This document shows positions 25,882 to 34,479 of a DNA stretch of 37,153 nucleotides, piece by piece. Source of the stretch: Acidimicrobiaceae bacterium (GTDB lineage: Bacteria; Actinomycetota; Acidimicrobiia; Acidimicrobiales; RAAP-2); contig JABEUQ010000224.1 in assembly GCA_013044265.1 (NCBI GenBank), forward strand, positions 1 through 37,153, written 5' to 3'. Positions within the stretch are counted from its first letter, which is position 1. Every line of letters begins with the position of its first letter. A program made the position numbers and the translations under genes. The notes beneath the pieces are model-generated. The model made no database searches. It saw only the letters and a list, made by a program, of their open reading frames with translations, and was not told the origin of the DNA.

Positions 25882-27045
25882 TCACGCGGGCACCGGGTGG
25901 GGCATGCACAGATCGTCGTACTCGGCGATCTGAATCGGCCCCGCGTGCTCTCCGCACGCCGGGCACTCAGGATCACGTCGTACTTTGAAGGTGCGAAAAC
26001 TCTGGTCGAGCGCATCGTAGGTGAGCAGTCGACCAATCAACGGCTCGCCGAGACCCAGCAGGATCTTGATGGTCTCGATCGCCTGAATCGAACCCACGAT
26101 GCCCGGCAGTACGCCGAGCACACCGGCTTCGGCACAACTCGGCGCGAGCTCCGCGGGTGGCGGCTCGGGAATCATGCAGCGATAACACGGGCCCACGTAG
26201 GGTGCAAAGACCGTGGCTTGTCCCTCGAAGCGGAAGATCGATCCGTGCACCACGGGAATCTTCTTTAGGAGGGCCGCGTCGTTCACCAGGTAACGCGTGG
26301 GGAAGTTGTCGGTCCCATCCACGATGACGTCGTAGCCGTCGATGATGTCCAGGACGTTGTCGGCGCTCAGGCGCATGTCGTACGTCTTGACTTCGAGGTC
26401 GGGGTTCATGGCGGTGAGCGTCTGCTTCGCGCTATCGACCTTGCGCATGCCGACGCGCTCTAAATTATGCAGGATCTGACGCTGCAAGTTCGAAGAATCC
26501 ACGACGTCCATGTCGATAATCCCGAGCGTGCCCACACCAGCTGCGGCCAAGTAGAGCGCCGCGGGCGAACCGAGTCCACCGGCGCCGAGCAAGAGCACCC
26601 TAGATTCGAGCAACTTGAGCTGGCCAATCTCGCCCACCTCCGGCAACAGGAGGTGGCGGTGGTAGCGGATGCGCTGTTCGGAGGTCATAGTGGCGGGGGT
26701 CTTCCAGGGCAGACCCTCGTCCTTCCACTTGTTAAAGCCACCAATCACCGAGACCACATCGGTGTAGCCGAGGTCTTGGAGAGTCTTGGCCGCGAAAGCC
26801 GAGCGAACACCACCGGCGCAGTAGATGGCCACGGCCTTGGTCTTATCGACGATGCGACCTTCGACGGAGAATTCGAGCTGCCCGCGCGGGATGTGCACGG
26901 CGCCGGGCACGGCGCCCTGTTCGTACTCATCAGGCTCGCGCACGTCGAGCACGATGAAGTCGTGCAGTCGGGAGGCCACCTCGTGAGGGTCCATCTCACG
27001 AATCTCGGCCTTGGCGGCGTTGAGTAAGTCTCGGGGTGATGACAC
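25882..27045 (-). CDS. Rhodanese-E1 fusion, MoeZ/MoeB-like adenylyltransferase-sulfurtransferase (permuted domain order)
   Basis: MoeZ/MOCS3-type enzymes adenylate the C-terminus of a ubiquitin-like sulfur carrier and transfer sulfur to it for molybdopterin, thiamine or cysteine synthesis. Here a rhodanese domain comes first (about residues 15-115, with the active-site loop YCAGGVRSA) and the E1/ThiF domain second (GAGGLGSPAALYLAAAGVG, then DVVDSSNLQRQILH, DGTDNFPTRYLVND). CYRC and CPAC pairs make the zinc site, and the family cysteine is present in APSCAEAGVLG. The usual MoeZ order is E1 then rhodanese. GTG 27045 is chosen because AAGGAG lies 5 bp upstream, although the frame is open to 27219. 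The sulfur carrier partner is not in the window. Confidence 0.88.
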   Translation of the reverse strand: MSSPRDLLNAAKAEIREMDPHEVASRLHDFIVLDVREPDEYEQGAVPGAVHIPRGQLEFSVEGRIVDKTKAVAIYCAGGVRSAFAAKTLQDLGYTDVVSVIGGFNKWKDEGLPWKTPATMTSEQRIRYHRHLLLPEVGEIGQLKLLESRVLLLGAGGLGSPAALYLAAAGVGTLGIIDMDVVDSSNLQRQILHNLERVGMRKVDSAKQTLTAMNPDLEVKTYDMRLSADNVLDIIDGYDVIVDGTDNFPTRYLVNDAALLKKIPVVHGSIFRFEGQATVFAPYVGPCYRCMIPEPPPAELAPSCAEAGVLGVLPGIVGSIQAIETIKILLGLGEPLIGRLLTYDALDQSFRTFKVRRDPECPACGEHAGPIQIAEYDDLCMPHPVPA

Positions 27046-27068
27046 TGTCGCTCCTTCAGTCCGTCGAA

Positions 27069-27074
27069 ATCTTA
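27069..27074 (-). promoter_or_regulatory. Candidate -10 box of the rhodanese-E1 gene
   Basis: TAAGAT on the minus strand, 23 bp before the GTG, leaves room for the AAGGAG Shine-Dalgarno site in a short leader. No clear -35 is seen. The divergent nitroreductase start is 75 bp from this gene's start. Confidence 0.3.
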
Positions 27075-27119
27075 CTGGATTAGTCAACATTAGCGACCGA
27101 CCTCTGCTAAACCTCACCC

Positions 27120-27731
27120 GTGGACCTGAGCGAATTACTTTCTCACCGGCGCATGACTCGATCGTTTCGTGGCGACCCCGTCGATCAGGACCACCTCGAT
27201 GGGCTCTGCGCCGAAGCACTGCGCGCGCCCACCGCTGGCAATTGTGCCGGGGTACGCATGAGTACGGTGGCCCAGGAACACGTTGGTGAGTATCTCGAGG
27301 TAGCGACCGACCAAGAATGGCGCACGACGAGCCGACGTTACGAAGGGCTCGCGCGCGCGGGCGCGGTCGTCGTCGTCACCTCGCGCCCCCAGGACTACTT
27401 CGCTCGCTACGCCCGCGAAGACAAGTCCTCCTCGGGTCTCGACCAGCGCGAGAACTGGCATGTTCCCTATTGGCACACCGACGCGGCCATGGCCACAATG
27501 GCGCTGTTGTTACTCCTCGAGGAGTGTGGTCTTGGCGCAACACTGTGGGGTAATTTTCGCCGCGATCTCGAGGTACTTCGTTGGGCCCGGATCGAAGATG
27601 AGGAACTCTTCGCCACGGTGCTCGTGGGCGTGCCTGATGGGAACGACTTCCCCTCAGCATCTTTGAAACAGTCCGCGCCGACACGCGCGCAGCGGATTCG
27701 CCGAGTCGGCGTCAATTTAGGCCAGAGCTGA
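27120..27731 (+). CDS. Nitroreductase-family FMN oxidoreductase
   Basis: This 203-residue protein has the nitroreductase fold pattern. The N-terminal FMN-phosphate-binding block is SHRRMTRSFRGDPVD, followed by APTAGNCAG, the central segment WHTDAAMATMALLLLLEECGLGATLWG, and a C-terminal VLVGVPDG. Members reduce nitro compounds, quinones or flavins, or act in flavin metabolism; the substrate is not evident. GTG 27120 lacks a Shine-Dalgarno site and has a weak TAAACC box upstream. It is divergent from the rhodanese-E1 gene and its 3' end overlaps the convergent epimerase gene by 15 bp. Confidence 0.82.
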   Translation: MDLSELLSHRRMTRSFRGDPVDQDHLDGLCAEALRAPTAGNCAGVRMSTVAQEHVGEYLEVATDQEWRTTSRRYEGLARAGAVVVVTSRPQDYFARYAREDKSSSGLDQRENWHVPYWHTDAAMATMALLLLLEECGLGATLWGNFRRDLEVLRWARIEDEELFATVLVGVPDGNDFPSASLKQSAPTRAQRIRRVGVNLGQS

Positions 27732-28625
27732 AGCGACAACCTCGTCAATGTTGTTCGAGGTGAAGCGAAAGCCGCTCTCGACGAGGGCATGAGGAACGAC
27801 GCGCTGGCTCGTGAGCACCGTATTGTCAGCGAGTTCGCCACCCAGGGCCACTTTCAGTGCCAGGGCGGGCACTCGCACCACGGCGGGACGATGCAGTGCT
27901 CGGGCCAGTGATTTGGTCATCTGACGATTGGTGCAGGGCGCGGGGGCACTCAGGTTGAATGCGCCCGAGAGCTGATGGTCGATGAGCCAGAGCATGGCGG
28001 CCACTTGATCGTGGAGTGATATCGGGCTCATCCACTGACGGCCTGATCCAATGACACCACCCATTCCCGCGCGAAAGAGCGGCACCAAACGTTCCAATAC
28101 GCCACCGTCTCGACCCATCACTATGCCGGTGCGCGCCAGAGCGAGACTGGCTCCGGTGCGCGCGAAGGGCGCCGCCGCCTTCTCCCACTCACGACAGACT
28201 TGAGCCACGTAGTCTTCGCCCGCACTCGATATCTCGTCGAGTGTTTGGTCTCCACGATTACCGTAGTAACCAATGGCTGAACTGCTCACCAGAACCGCGA
28301 CGCCCGACGTCATGGTGGTGAGCGCCTCGACCAACAACGTGGTCGCCGAGATCCGAGACGTCATCACGCTCTGGCGGTAACTCGTGCTCCAGCGATGCGA
28401 GGCAATGCCGGTACCGGCGAGATTCACTACCGCGTCGAAGCCACCGACCTTGGCGAGGTCGGTGTCGTCGATCACACCACGCTCGGGGTCCCAGCGAACA
28501 ATGCGCCCCTTGGTGGAGGTAGTCGTGGGACGCACGAATCGCACCACGTCATCACCGCGACCCTCCAGGGCCGCGACCACAGCCGTACCGATGAAACCCG
28601 TGGAGCCAGTGATCCCGACACGCAT
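27717..28625 (-). CDS. TIGR01777-family NAD(P)-binding epimerase-like protein (YfcH/SDR39U1)
   Basis: The protein has 302 residues with GITGSTGFIGTAV at the N-terminus (Rossmann glycine motif), VVNLAGTGIASHRW, SSSAIGYYGNRGDQTLDE, and the C-terminal DUF1731-like segment starting near VRVPALALKVALGGELADNTVLTSQRVVP. This is the conserved SDR39U1/YfcH group, whose function is not settled; a role in cell division or sugar-nucleotide chemistry has been suggested for relatives. The ATG at 28625 overlaps the pepA stop by 1 bp (TGATG). It is the third gene of the operon with the adenosyltransferase and pepA. Confidence 0.88.
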   Translation of the reverse strand: MRVGITGSTGFIGTAVVAALEGRGDDVVRFVRPTTTSTKGRIVRWDPERGVIDDTDLAKVGGFDAVVNLAGTGIASHRWSTSYRQSVMTSRISATTLLVEALTTMTSGVAVLVSSSAIGYYGNRGDQTLDEISSAGEDYVAQVCREWEKAAAPFARTGASLALARTGIVMGRDGGVLERLVPLFRAGMGGVIGSGRQWMSPISLHDQVAAMLWLIDHQLSGAFNLSAPAPCTNRQMTKSLARALHRPAVVRVPALALKVALGGELADNTVLTSQRVVPHALVESGFRFTSNNIDEVVASALA

Positions 28626-30175
28626 CAGTCGTCACCCGATTCGAGATCATCAATGGTTTCGTCTTCATTCGAAGAGAACTCATCGACGCTCGAGGCGGCG
28701 TGAGCGAGAAACTCCACCAACGTGCGCGTACCGAAGGCGGTAGCCCCCTTGGTGACGTAACCCCGGGTGGCGTCAGCGCGACCGGGGCCGGCGATGTCTA
28801 AGTGCGCCCACGGGCGCCCGTCAGTGAACCTTTGCAGAATCAAAGCAGCCGAAATAGCACCCGCTCGCCCGGGTTTGCCAATGTTCTTCATGTCGGCGAT
28901 ATCGGATTCGATGTGTTTTTCGTACCTGTCGACCAGGGGTAAACGCCACAGCATCTCGCCGCTGCGATCTCCCGCGTCGCTCAATAGCTCCGCGAGCTCA
29001 TCGGTCGAGGCGAAGAGCCCACCCACCTCGTCACCCAGGGCGACGGCCTGGGCCCCGGTGAGCGTAGCGACGTCAATGATCGCGTCGGGGTTGGCCTCAA
29101 CGGCGAGTGATAATCCGTCCGCCAGCACTAGTCGGCCTTCGGCATCGGTGTTCAGCACCTCAATGGTCTTCCCATTGCGAATGGTCAAGACGTCACCGGG
29201 TCGCGTCGCCCGGTCCCCCGAGAGATTCTCAGTGATCGGTGCAATGGCGGTCACGCGCACGGGTAACTCCAGGCGCGCAGCAATTGACAAAGCGGCCATT
29301 ACGACGGCGGCACCCGACATGTCGGTCTTCATCGTCATCATGCCCTCGCCGGACTTAATCGAGAGACCGCCGGAGTCGAAAGTGATGCCCTTACCCACCA
29401 ACGCGACGTGGGCGTTCGCCACGGGCGGCTGATAGATGGCGTAAACGAGACGTGACGGCTCTGCCGAACCCGACCCCACGCCGAGAAGGCCACCGAGTCG
29501 CTCGTCGCGGATCTTCGATTCCGTCCAAATCTCGACCTGAACACTGTTGTCTGCGCCCAGACGCTGAGCGATCCGTTTGGCGAGCTCCTTGGGCGTCAAT
29601 TCGTTGGGCGGTGAATCAATGAGCCGCTTGGCCCAATTCACCTCGTTGGCCACCACCACGCCTCGACGCACACCTTCAACGACGTCATCGTGATCGGCAA
29701 CGCTCGGTAGAGGGACCCCCAGTGCCAGGACGTTGAAGTCACGGTCTTCGTCGGGCTTCTTAAAGTCGTAACTCGCCAGCAGTGCTCCCTCGACGAGAGC
29801 TTGTGCGGCGTCCTGGGGCAACTCGATGCCGTCGGTGGGCAACAAGAAGACAACGTGCTCACCCACGGCGCGTTGCGCGGCGCAGGCGCCAGCCAAGCGA
29901 AAGTTCTCCGCGTGGTTGTAGGAAGCGCCCAAGGAGACAAAAAGTAGGGTCGGCCCCTCCAGATCCGACCAGGCCAGAGCACTGCCCGGCGTCGCGTTGA
30001 GCCCGCGCGATGAACTCCAACCCACTTCTAAATTGTGCGGCACTGCACGCCCGACGAGCGTACCCGGTATCGCCTCCGCGACCAGGGCTCCCTCCTCGTC
30101 GAAGATGACGGGGACGACCACCGTGGTGGCGTTGGCGAGTTCGTCGACACTGACGACGCGAGCGTGCTTGATCAT
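28625..30175 (-). CDS. pepA: Leucyl aminopeptidase, M17 family
   Basis: M17 aminopeptidases are hexameric dizinc enzymes removing N-terminal residues from peptides. The signature NTDAEGRL (342-349) and the metal-ligand blocks VGKGITFDSGG (about 260-270) and MKTDMSGAA (282-290) are intact, as are the APITENLSGDRATRPGDVL loop and the C-terminal WAHLDIAGPG segment. The 516 residues end in an acidic tail rich in Asp and Glu. ATG 30175 is preceded by AGGGAGG at about 5 bp, and it overlaps the adenosyltransferase stop by 4 bp (ATGA). The protein probably serves general peptide turnover. Confidence 0.95.
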   Translation of the reverse strand: MIKHARVVSVDELANATTVVVPVIFDEEGALVAEAIPGTLVGRAVPHNLEVGWSSSRGLNATPGSALAWSDLEGPTLLFVSLGASYNHAENFRLAGACAAQRAVGEHVVFLLPTDGIELPQDAAQALVEGALLASYDFKKPDEDRDFNVLALGVPLPSVADHDDVVEGVRRGVVVANEVNWAKRLIDSPPNELTPKELAKRIAQRLGADNSVQVEIWTESKIRDERLGGLLGVGSGSAEPSRLVYAIYQPPVANAHVALVGKGITFDSGGLSIKSGEGMMTMKTDMSGAAVVMAALSIAARLELPVRVTAIAPITENLSGDRATRPGDVLTIRNGKTIEVLNTDAEGRLVLADGLSLAVEANPDAIIDVATLTGAQAVALGDEVGGLFASTDELAELLSDAGDRSGEMLWRLPLVDRYEKHIESDIADMKNIGKPGRAGAISAALILQRFTDGRPWAHLDIAGPGRADATRGYVTKGATAFGTRTLVEFLAHAASSVDEFSSNEDETIDDLESGDD

Positions 30176-30726
30176 GGAGCCTCCCTGTTAATACTGCGAG
30201 CTGTGCGGTGCGCGGGCCCTTCGGCCACGCGCGCGAGCGTCCACACCAGGTCGCTCAGCCGATTGAGATACGGTACGACGAGGGAGTCTTCGACGTCCCA
30301 CGTGACTGCGGTGCGCTCCGCACGGCGCACGACAGTGCGTGCGACGTCCAGAGCGGCGGAGAGTTGATTCTCCCCGGGGACCACGAACTCGGTCGGCATC
30401 TCAACGCTGCGAGTGGCCTCATCGATCTGGACTTCTAGATTCTCGATCATGTCCTGAGATACCCGAGTACGCCCAATCTCGAGCTTCTCTCGGTTCTCAA
30501 GCTTGGTCGCCACCTCGGCCATCAAGATCCATAGGTCGCGTTCCAGCCCCGCGATCAAAAGATTCATCGCGTCTTCGCTCGCACAGAGCGAGCGCGCCCA
30601 GCCCAGCGCGGCTTGGGCCTCGTCCACCGCACCATTGAGTTCAATAGCCTCGGAATCCTTGTCCGTACGCCCACCAAAGAGGAGCCCGGTCGTACCGTCG
30701 TCGCCCTTGCGCGTGTAGATCTTCAC
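30172..30726 (-). CDS. pduO: ATP:cob(I)alamin adenosyltransferase, PduO/MMAB type
   Basis: The enzyme makes adenosylcobalamin, the cofactor of methylmalonyl-CoA mutase, from cob(I)alamin and ATP. The family pattern is clear: KIYTRKGDDGTTGLLFGGR at the N-terminus (ATP-binding), ELNGAVDEAQAALGWARS, and the late block TVVRRAERTAVTW with YLNRLSDLVWTLARV. It has 184 residues, a normal length. The GTG start at 30726 has a TACGCT box 6 bp upstream and no Shine-Dalgarno site. It leads the operon with pepA and the epimerase and is divergent from metH, another cobalamin enzyme, across 49 bp. Confidence 0.93.
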   Translation of the reverse strand: MKIYTRKGDDGTTGLLFGGRTDKDSEAIELNGAVDEAQAALGWARSLCASEDAMNLLIAGLERDLWILMAEVATKLENREKLEIGRTRVSQDMIENLEVQIDEATRSVEMPTEFVVPGENQLSAALDVARTVVRRAERTAVTWDVEDSLVVPYLNRLSDLVWTLARVAEGPAHRTARSINREAP

Positions 30727-30732
30727 GGGTCA

Positions 30733-30766
30733 AGCGTAGTGACTCGGACCATCACACCGGTAGCCT
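30733..30766. promoter_or_regulatory. Divergent candidate -10 boxes for the adenosyltransferase operon and metH
   Basis: On the minus strand TACGCT (30733-30738) ends 6 bp before GTG 30726. On the plus strand CCGG-TAGCCT (30757-30766) ends 9 bp before ATG 30776. Two back-to-back leaderless-type promoters would fit in this 49-bp gap. There is no space for a cobalamin riboswitch. Confidence 0.45.
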
Positions 30767-30775
30767 GAATGTTCA

Positions 30776-33700
30776 ATGGCTACTTCACTTCGCACCCCCT
30801 TCGCCCATCCCCTGAGCGACGATCCGTATCTCGCCGCATTGGCCGAGCGAGTCCTCATCTACGACGGCGCTACCGGCACGAATCTGCAGACCCAGGATCT
30901 CAGTGCTGAGGACTTCGGCGGCGCCGCATTCGAGGGTTGCAACGAGCTACTCGTTCTCACACGACCCGCCGCGATCGAGCGGTTGCACCGCTCCTTCCTC
31001 GACGTGGGCGTTGATGTCATTGAGACCGACTCCTTCGGATCTTTCTCGGTCGTACTCGCCGAGTACGGTATTGCCGATCAGGCCTTTGAGCTCAGCCACG
31101 CGTCGGCAGTTCTAGCGCGACGCGTGGCTGATGAGTACTCGAGCTCATCCCAGCCACGTTTCGTCGCGGGCTCCATGGGTCCGGGCACCAAGTTCCCCAC
31201 CCTCGGTCAGATCACCTACGACGATTTAGAGGCCAGTTACGAGGAAATGGCGTACGGACTTCTCGAGGGGGGCGTCGATCTGCTCATCGTTGAGACGATG
31301 TTCGATCTGCTCTCGGGCAAGGCGGCCATCGCCGCGTGCCATCGGGCCATGGCGCGCCATGGGCGCATCGTGCCCATTCAGGCCCAAGTCACTATCGAAC
31401 TGACCGGCCGCATGCTGCCCGGTACCGAGATCGGCGCCGCGATCACCTCACTCAGCCCACTCGGGGTCGACGTGCTGGGCTTGAACTGCGCCACCGGCCC
31501 CGTCGAGATGTACGAGCCGCTGCGCACACTCTCCGAAACCGCACCAATGCCGTTGTCGTGCTTGCCGAATGCCGGCCTGCCCAGTGTGCTGGACGGCAAG
31601 ATGCACTACGACCTCACCCCCGAAGGTCTCGCCGAACACCTCTCGAAATTCGTCAGCGAATACGGAGTCGCGGCCGTCGGCGGCTGCTGCGGCACGACGC
31701 CCGAGCATCTGGCGCGAGTCGTCGAGGCCGTGCGGCCGCTGCAGCGCGCCGAGCGACACCCCGTGCTCGAGCCTTCGGTCGCGTCCATCTACTCTCCCGT
31801 CACCTACCACCAGGACCGTTCAGTGTTATTGGTGGGCGAACGCACCAACGCGAATGGTTCGAAGAAATTCAGAGATGCGATGCTCGCGGGTGACTGGGAC
31901 ACCTGCGTCGCCATTGGACGCGACCAGATCAAGGAGGGTGCTCACATCCTTGACGTCTGCGTGGACTACACCGGTGCCGACGGCGCGAGTGACATGAACG
32001 AAGTCATCAGTCGCTTGGCCACGCAGTCCTCAGTGCCCATCATGGTCGACACCACGGAGACCAAGGTAGCCCGCCAGGCGCTGACGTGGCTGGGTGGCAA
32101 GGCCATCCTCAACTCGGTCAACCTCGAAGAGGGCGATGGGCCCGGCACTCGTCTCGATGGATTTCTCTCACTCGCCGCCGAATTCGGTGCCGCAGTAGTG
32201 GCGACGTGCATCGATGAGGAAGGTCAGGCTCGCACCGCGGAGTGGAAGGTTCGTGCCGCGCGCAACATCACCGAACTCGCCGTCACGCGTTACGGACTCT
32301 CAGCCACCGACATCTTTATCGACCCCCTGGCCCTTCCGCTCTCGACAGGCATGATCGAGTCGCGTCGTGACGGCATCGAAACGATCGAGGCCATTCGTCG
32401 CATCAAGGCTGAACTCCCGGGCGTGCGAACGATCCTGGGCCTCTCGAACGTCTCCTTTGGCCTCAATCCCGCTGCGCGCCAAGTCCTCAACAGTGTGTTC
32501 CTGCACGAGTGCGCTGAGGCGGGTCTCGACGCCGCCATCGTGCACGCGTCAAAGATCCTGCCACTGGCCCGCGTCGACGAGGAAGCTCGACGCGTCTGTC
32601 TCGACCTCATTTACGACCGGCGCAGCGACGACTACGACCCGCTGAGCGTACTGCTGGGCCTCTTCGAGGGAGCGACGCTCGCTTCGAACAACGCCACGTC
32701 CATTGATGATCTCGCGCTCGAGGAACGCCTACGTCAGCGAATCATCGACGGCGTGCGCGTCGGCCTAGAAGCTGACCTCGACCTGGCGATGGCTCAAGGT
32801 CTCACGCCCCTGGAGATCGTGAACGACCACCTCCTAGAAGGCATGAGAACAGTGGGTGCCCTCTTCGCCAGCGGTGAGATGCAATTGCCCTTCGTACTGC
32901 AATCCGCCGAGACAATGAAGAGCGCCGTGGCGCACTTAGAGCCCTTCATGGAGAAGATCGACCAAGGCGGGCGTGGCAAGGTCGTGCTCGCCACCGTTAA
33001 GGGTGACGTGCACGACATCGGCAAGAACCTGGTCGACATCATCTTGACCAACAACGGCTACGAGGTTGTCAATTTAGGGATAAAGGTGGGCATCAACGAG
33101 ATGCTGAACGCGGTCCAAGAGCACCACGCCGACGCTCTGGGCATGAGTGGCCTCCTGGTCAAGTCCACCCTCATCATGCGCGAGAACTTGGAACTGATGA
33201 ACGAGCGCGGCATGGCCAATGTGCCGGTGCTGCTGGGCGGCGCCGCATTGACGCGCACCTACGTCGAACGCGACCTACGCGAGACCTACGACGGTCGCGT
33301 CTTCTACGGCAAGGATGCCTTCGAGGGGTTACGAGTACTCGACCGATTGGGCGAACTTCGCAAGACTGGTGAAGACGACCCCCTCTTCGGACGCGAGATT
33401 TCTGAGAAGAATGTGCACCGTAAGATTCGCGGTGAGCAGGGCGAAGCACCCGAGGGTCTGCCCGCGCGCAGTCCCAACGTGGAGATGGACAATCCCCTCT
33501 TCGCGCCCCCCTTTCTCGGCAGCCGCGTGGCCAAGGGTATGTCGGTCGACGAGATCAGCGAGTTCTTAAACCTGACGGCGCTGTTTCGCAACCAATGGGG
33601 CTTTCGCCCCGAGGATGGTGAGGACGACCCGGCCTTCAAGGAACGCGTGAGCGCGACATTGCGCGAACAGCTGGCCATCGCCAAGGCGGAAAGCCTCCTG

Positions 33701-34282
33701 ACCCCCCAAGTCGTATGGGGGCATTTCCCGGTCGCCTCCGACGGCAACGACCTCATTGTCTTCAACGACGACACCCGCAGCGTGGAACGCACGCGATTCC
33801 ACTTCCCGCGTCAGCACGTCGAGCCGTATTTGTGCATCGCGGACTTCTTTCGGCCAGTCACCAGCCCGGATCAGGACTACGCCAGTTTCATGCTGGTGAC
33901 CATGGGTGCTCGAGTCTCGCAACGCTGTGGCGAACTCTTCGCCGAGAACCGCTACACCGACTACCTGATGTTGCATGGACTCGGCGTTGAGATGGCCGAA
34001 GCACTCGCCGAGATGTGGCACCTTCGCATCCGCGAGGAACTGGGCTACGAGCAAGAAGATGGCCCCTCGCTCTTCGGCCTGTTCCGCCAGCAGTACCGTG
34101 GCGGGCGATATTCGTGGGGATATCCGGCGTGCCCGGACCTCACCGACAACGCCAAGGTAGCGGAACTCCTCGAGGCGAGTCGCATTGGCGTGGAGGTATC
34201 AGAGGGATTCCAGTTGCACCCCGAGCAGACCACTGACGCCATTATCTGCCATCATCCAATGGCCAAGTACTTCGTCGCCTAA
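30776..34282 (+). CDS. metH: Cobalamin-dependent methionine synthase MetH
   Basis: MetH transfers the methyl group of methyltetrahydrofolate via methylcobalamin to homocysteine. All four modules are present in 1168 residues. The homocysteine domain has Cys238 and the GGCCGT zinc loop (Cys304/Cys305). The pterin-binding domain runs from about 350 (VGERTNANGSKKFRD). The cobalamin domain has the cap helices and the DVHDIGKN motif (Asp744, His746, Gly749). The reactivation domain binds S-adenosylmethionine with RYSWGYPACP from Arg1111. The ATG at 30776 has a TAGCCT box 9 bp upstream and no Shine-Dalgarno site. Two hairpins lie after its end. E. coli MetH is slightly longer (1227 residues). Confidence 0.97.
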   Translation: MATSLRTPFAHPLSDDPYLAALAERVLIYDGATGTNLQTQDLSAEDFGGAAFEGCNELLVLTRPAAIERLHRSFLDVGVDVIETDSFGSFSVVLAEYGIADQAFELSHASAVLARRVADEYSSSSQPRFVAGSMGPGTKFPTLGQITYDDLEASYEEMAYGLLEGGVDLLIVETMFDLLSGKAAIAACHRAMARHGRIVPIQAQVTIELTGRMLPGTEIGAAITSLSPLGVDVLGLNCATGPVEMYEPLRTLSETAPMPLSCLPNAGLPSVLDGKMHYDLTPEGLAEHLSKFVSEYGVAAVGGCCGTTPEHLARVVEAVRPLQRAERHPVLEPSVASIYSPVTYHQDRSVLLVGERTNANGSKKFRDAMLAGDWDTCVAIGRDQIKEGAHILDVCVDYTGADGASDMNEVISRLATQSSVPIMVDTTETKVARQALTWLGGKAILNSVNLEEGDGPGTRLDGFLSLAAEFGAAVVATCIDEEGQARTAEWKVRAARNITELAVTRYGLSATDIFIDPLALPLSTGMIESRRDGIETIEAIRRIKAELPGVRTILGLSNVSFGLNPAARQVLNSVFLHECAEAGLDAAIVHASKILPLARVDEEARRVCLDLIYDRRSDDYDPLSVLLGLFEGATLASNNATSIDDLALEERLRQRIIDGVRVGLEADLDLAMAQGLTPLEIVNDHLLEGMRTVGALFASGEMQLPFVLQSAETMKSAVAHLEPFMEKIDQGGRGKVVLATVKGDVHDIGKNLVDIILTNNGYEVVNLGIKVGINEMLNAVQEHHADALGMSGLLVKSTLIMRENLELMNERGMANVPVLLGGAALTRTYVERDLRETYDGRVFYGKDAFEGLRVLDRLGELRKTGEDDPLFGREISEKNVHRKIRGEQGEAPEGLPARSPNVEMDNPLFAPPFLGSRVAKGMSVDEISEFLNLTALFRNQWGFRPEDGEDDPAFKERVSATLREQLAIAKAESLLTPQVVWGHFPVASDGNDLIVFNDDTRSVERTRFHFPRQHVEPYLCIADFFRPVTSPDQDYASFMLVTMGARVSQRCGELFAENRYTDYLMLHGLGVEMAEALAEMWHLRIREELGYEQEDGPSLFGLFRQQYRGGRYSWGYPACPDLTDNAKVAELLEASRIGVEVSEGFQLHPEQTTDAIICHHPMAKYFVA

Positions 34283-34421
34283 ATCACGCCAGAGATCACT
34301 GTTGGACGACGCCCCTGGTGGTGGGAATTTCGAAGCCACTTACTCGGCGTTACGGCACGCTCATCGCAGAACTGTGCGGTTTTCTGGCGCATCGAGAGGA
34401 CGCTGCGCGCAGAGCGACTGA

Positions 34422-34446
34422 GGGGTGGCGTTCGACACGCCGCCCC
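34422..34446. terminator. Hairpin downstream of metH (proximal)
   Basis: GGGGTGGCGT pairs with ACGCCGCCCC around a TCGAC loop, a 10-bp stem with one T-G wobble. It lies 140 bp after the metH stop in a convergent intergenic region. Confidence 0.5.
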
Positions 34447-34449
34447 CAT

Positions 34450-34476
34450 CTCGGCGCACAGACTTCCTGCGCCGAG
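34450..34476. terminator. Hairpin between metH and the GNAT gene (distal)
   Basis: A perfect 9-bp stem CTCGGCGCA/TGCGCCGAG with a 9-base loop lies 4 bp from the GNAT stop and directly after the first hairpin. The TGTT that follows on the plus strand is weakly U-rich. It could terminate both convergent transcripts. Confidence 0.6.
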
Positions 34477-34479
34477 TGT

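Noticed and set aside
30727..30775. Cobalamin riboswitch upstream of metH or the adenosyltransferase
   Set aside because: The gap is only 49 bp, too short for the aptamer, and no B12-box-like sequence is seen.
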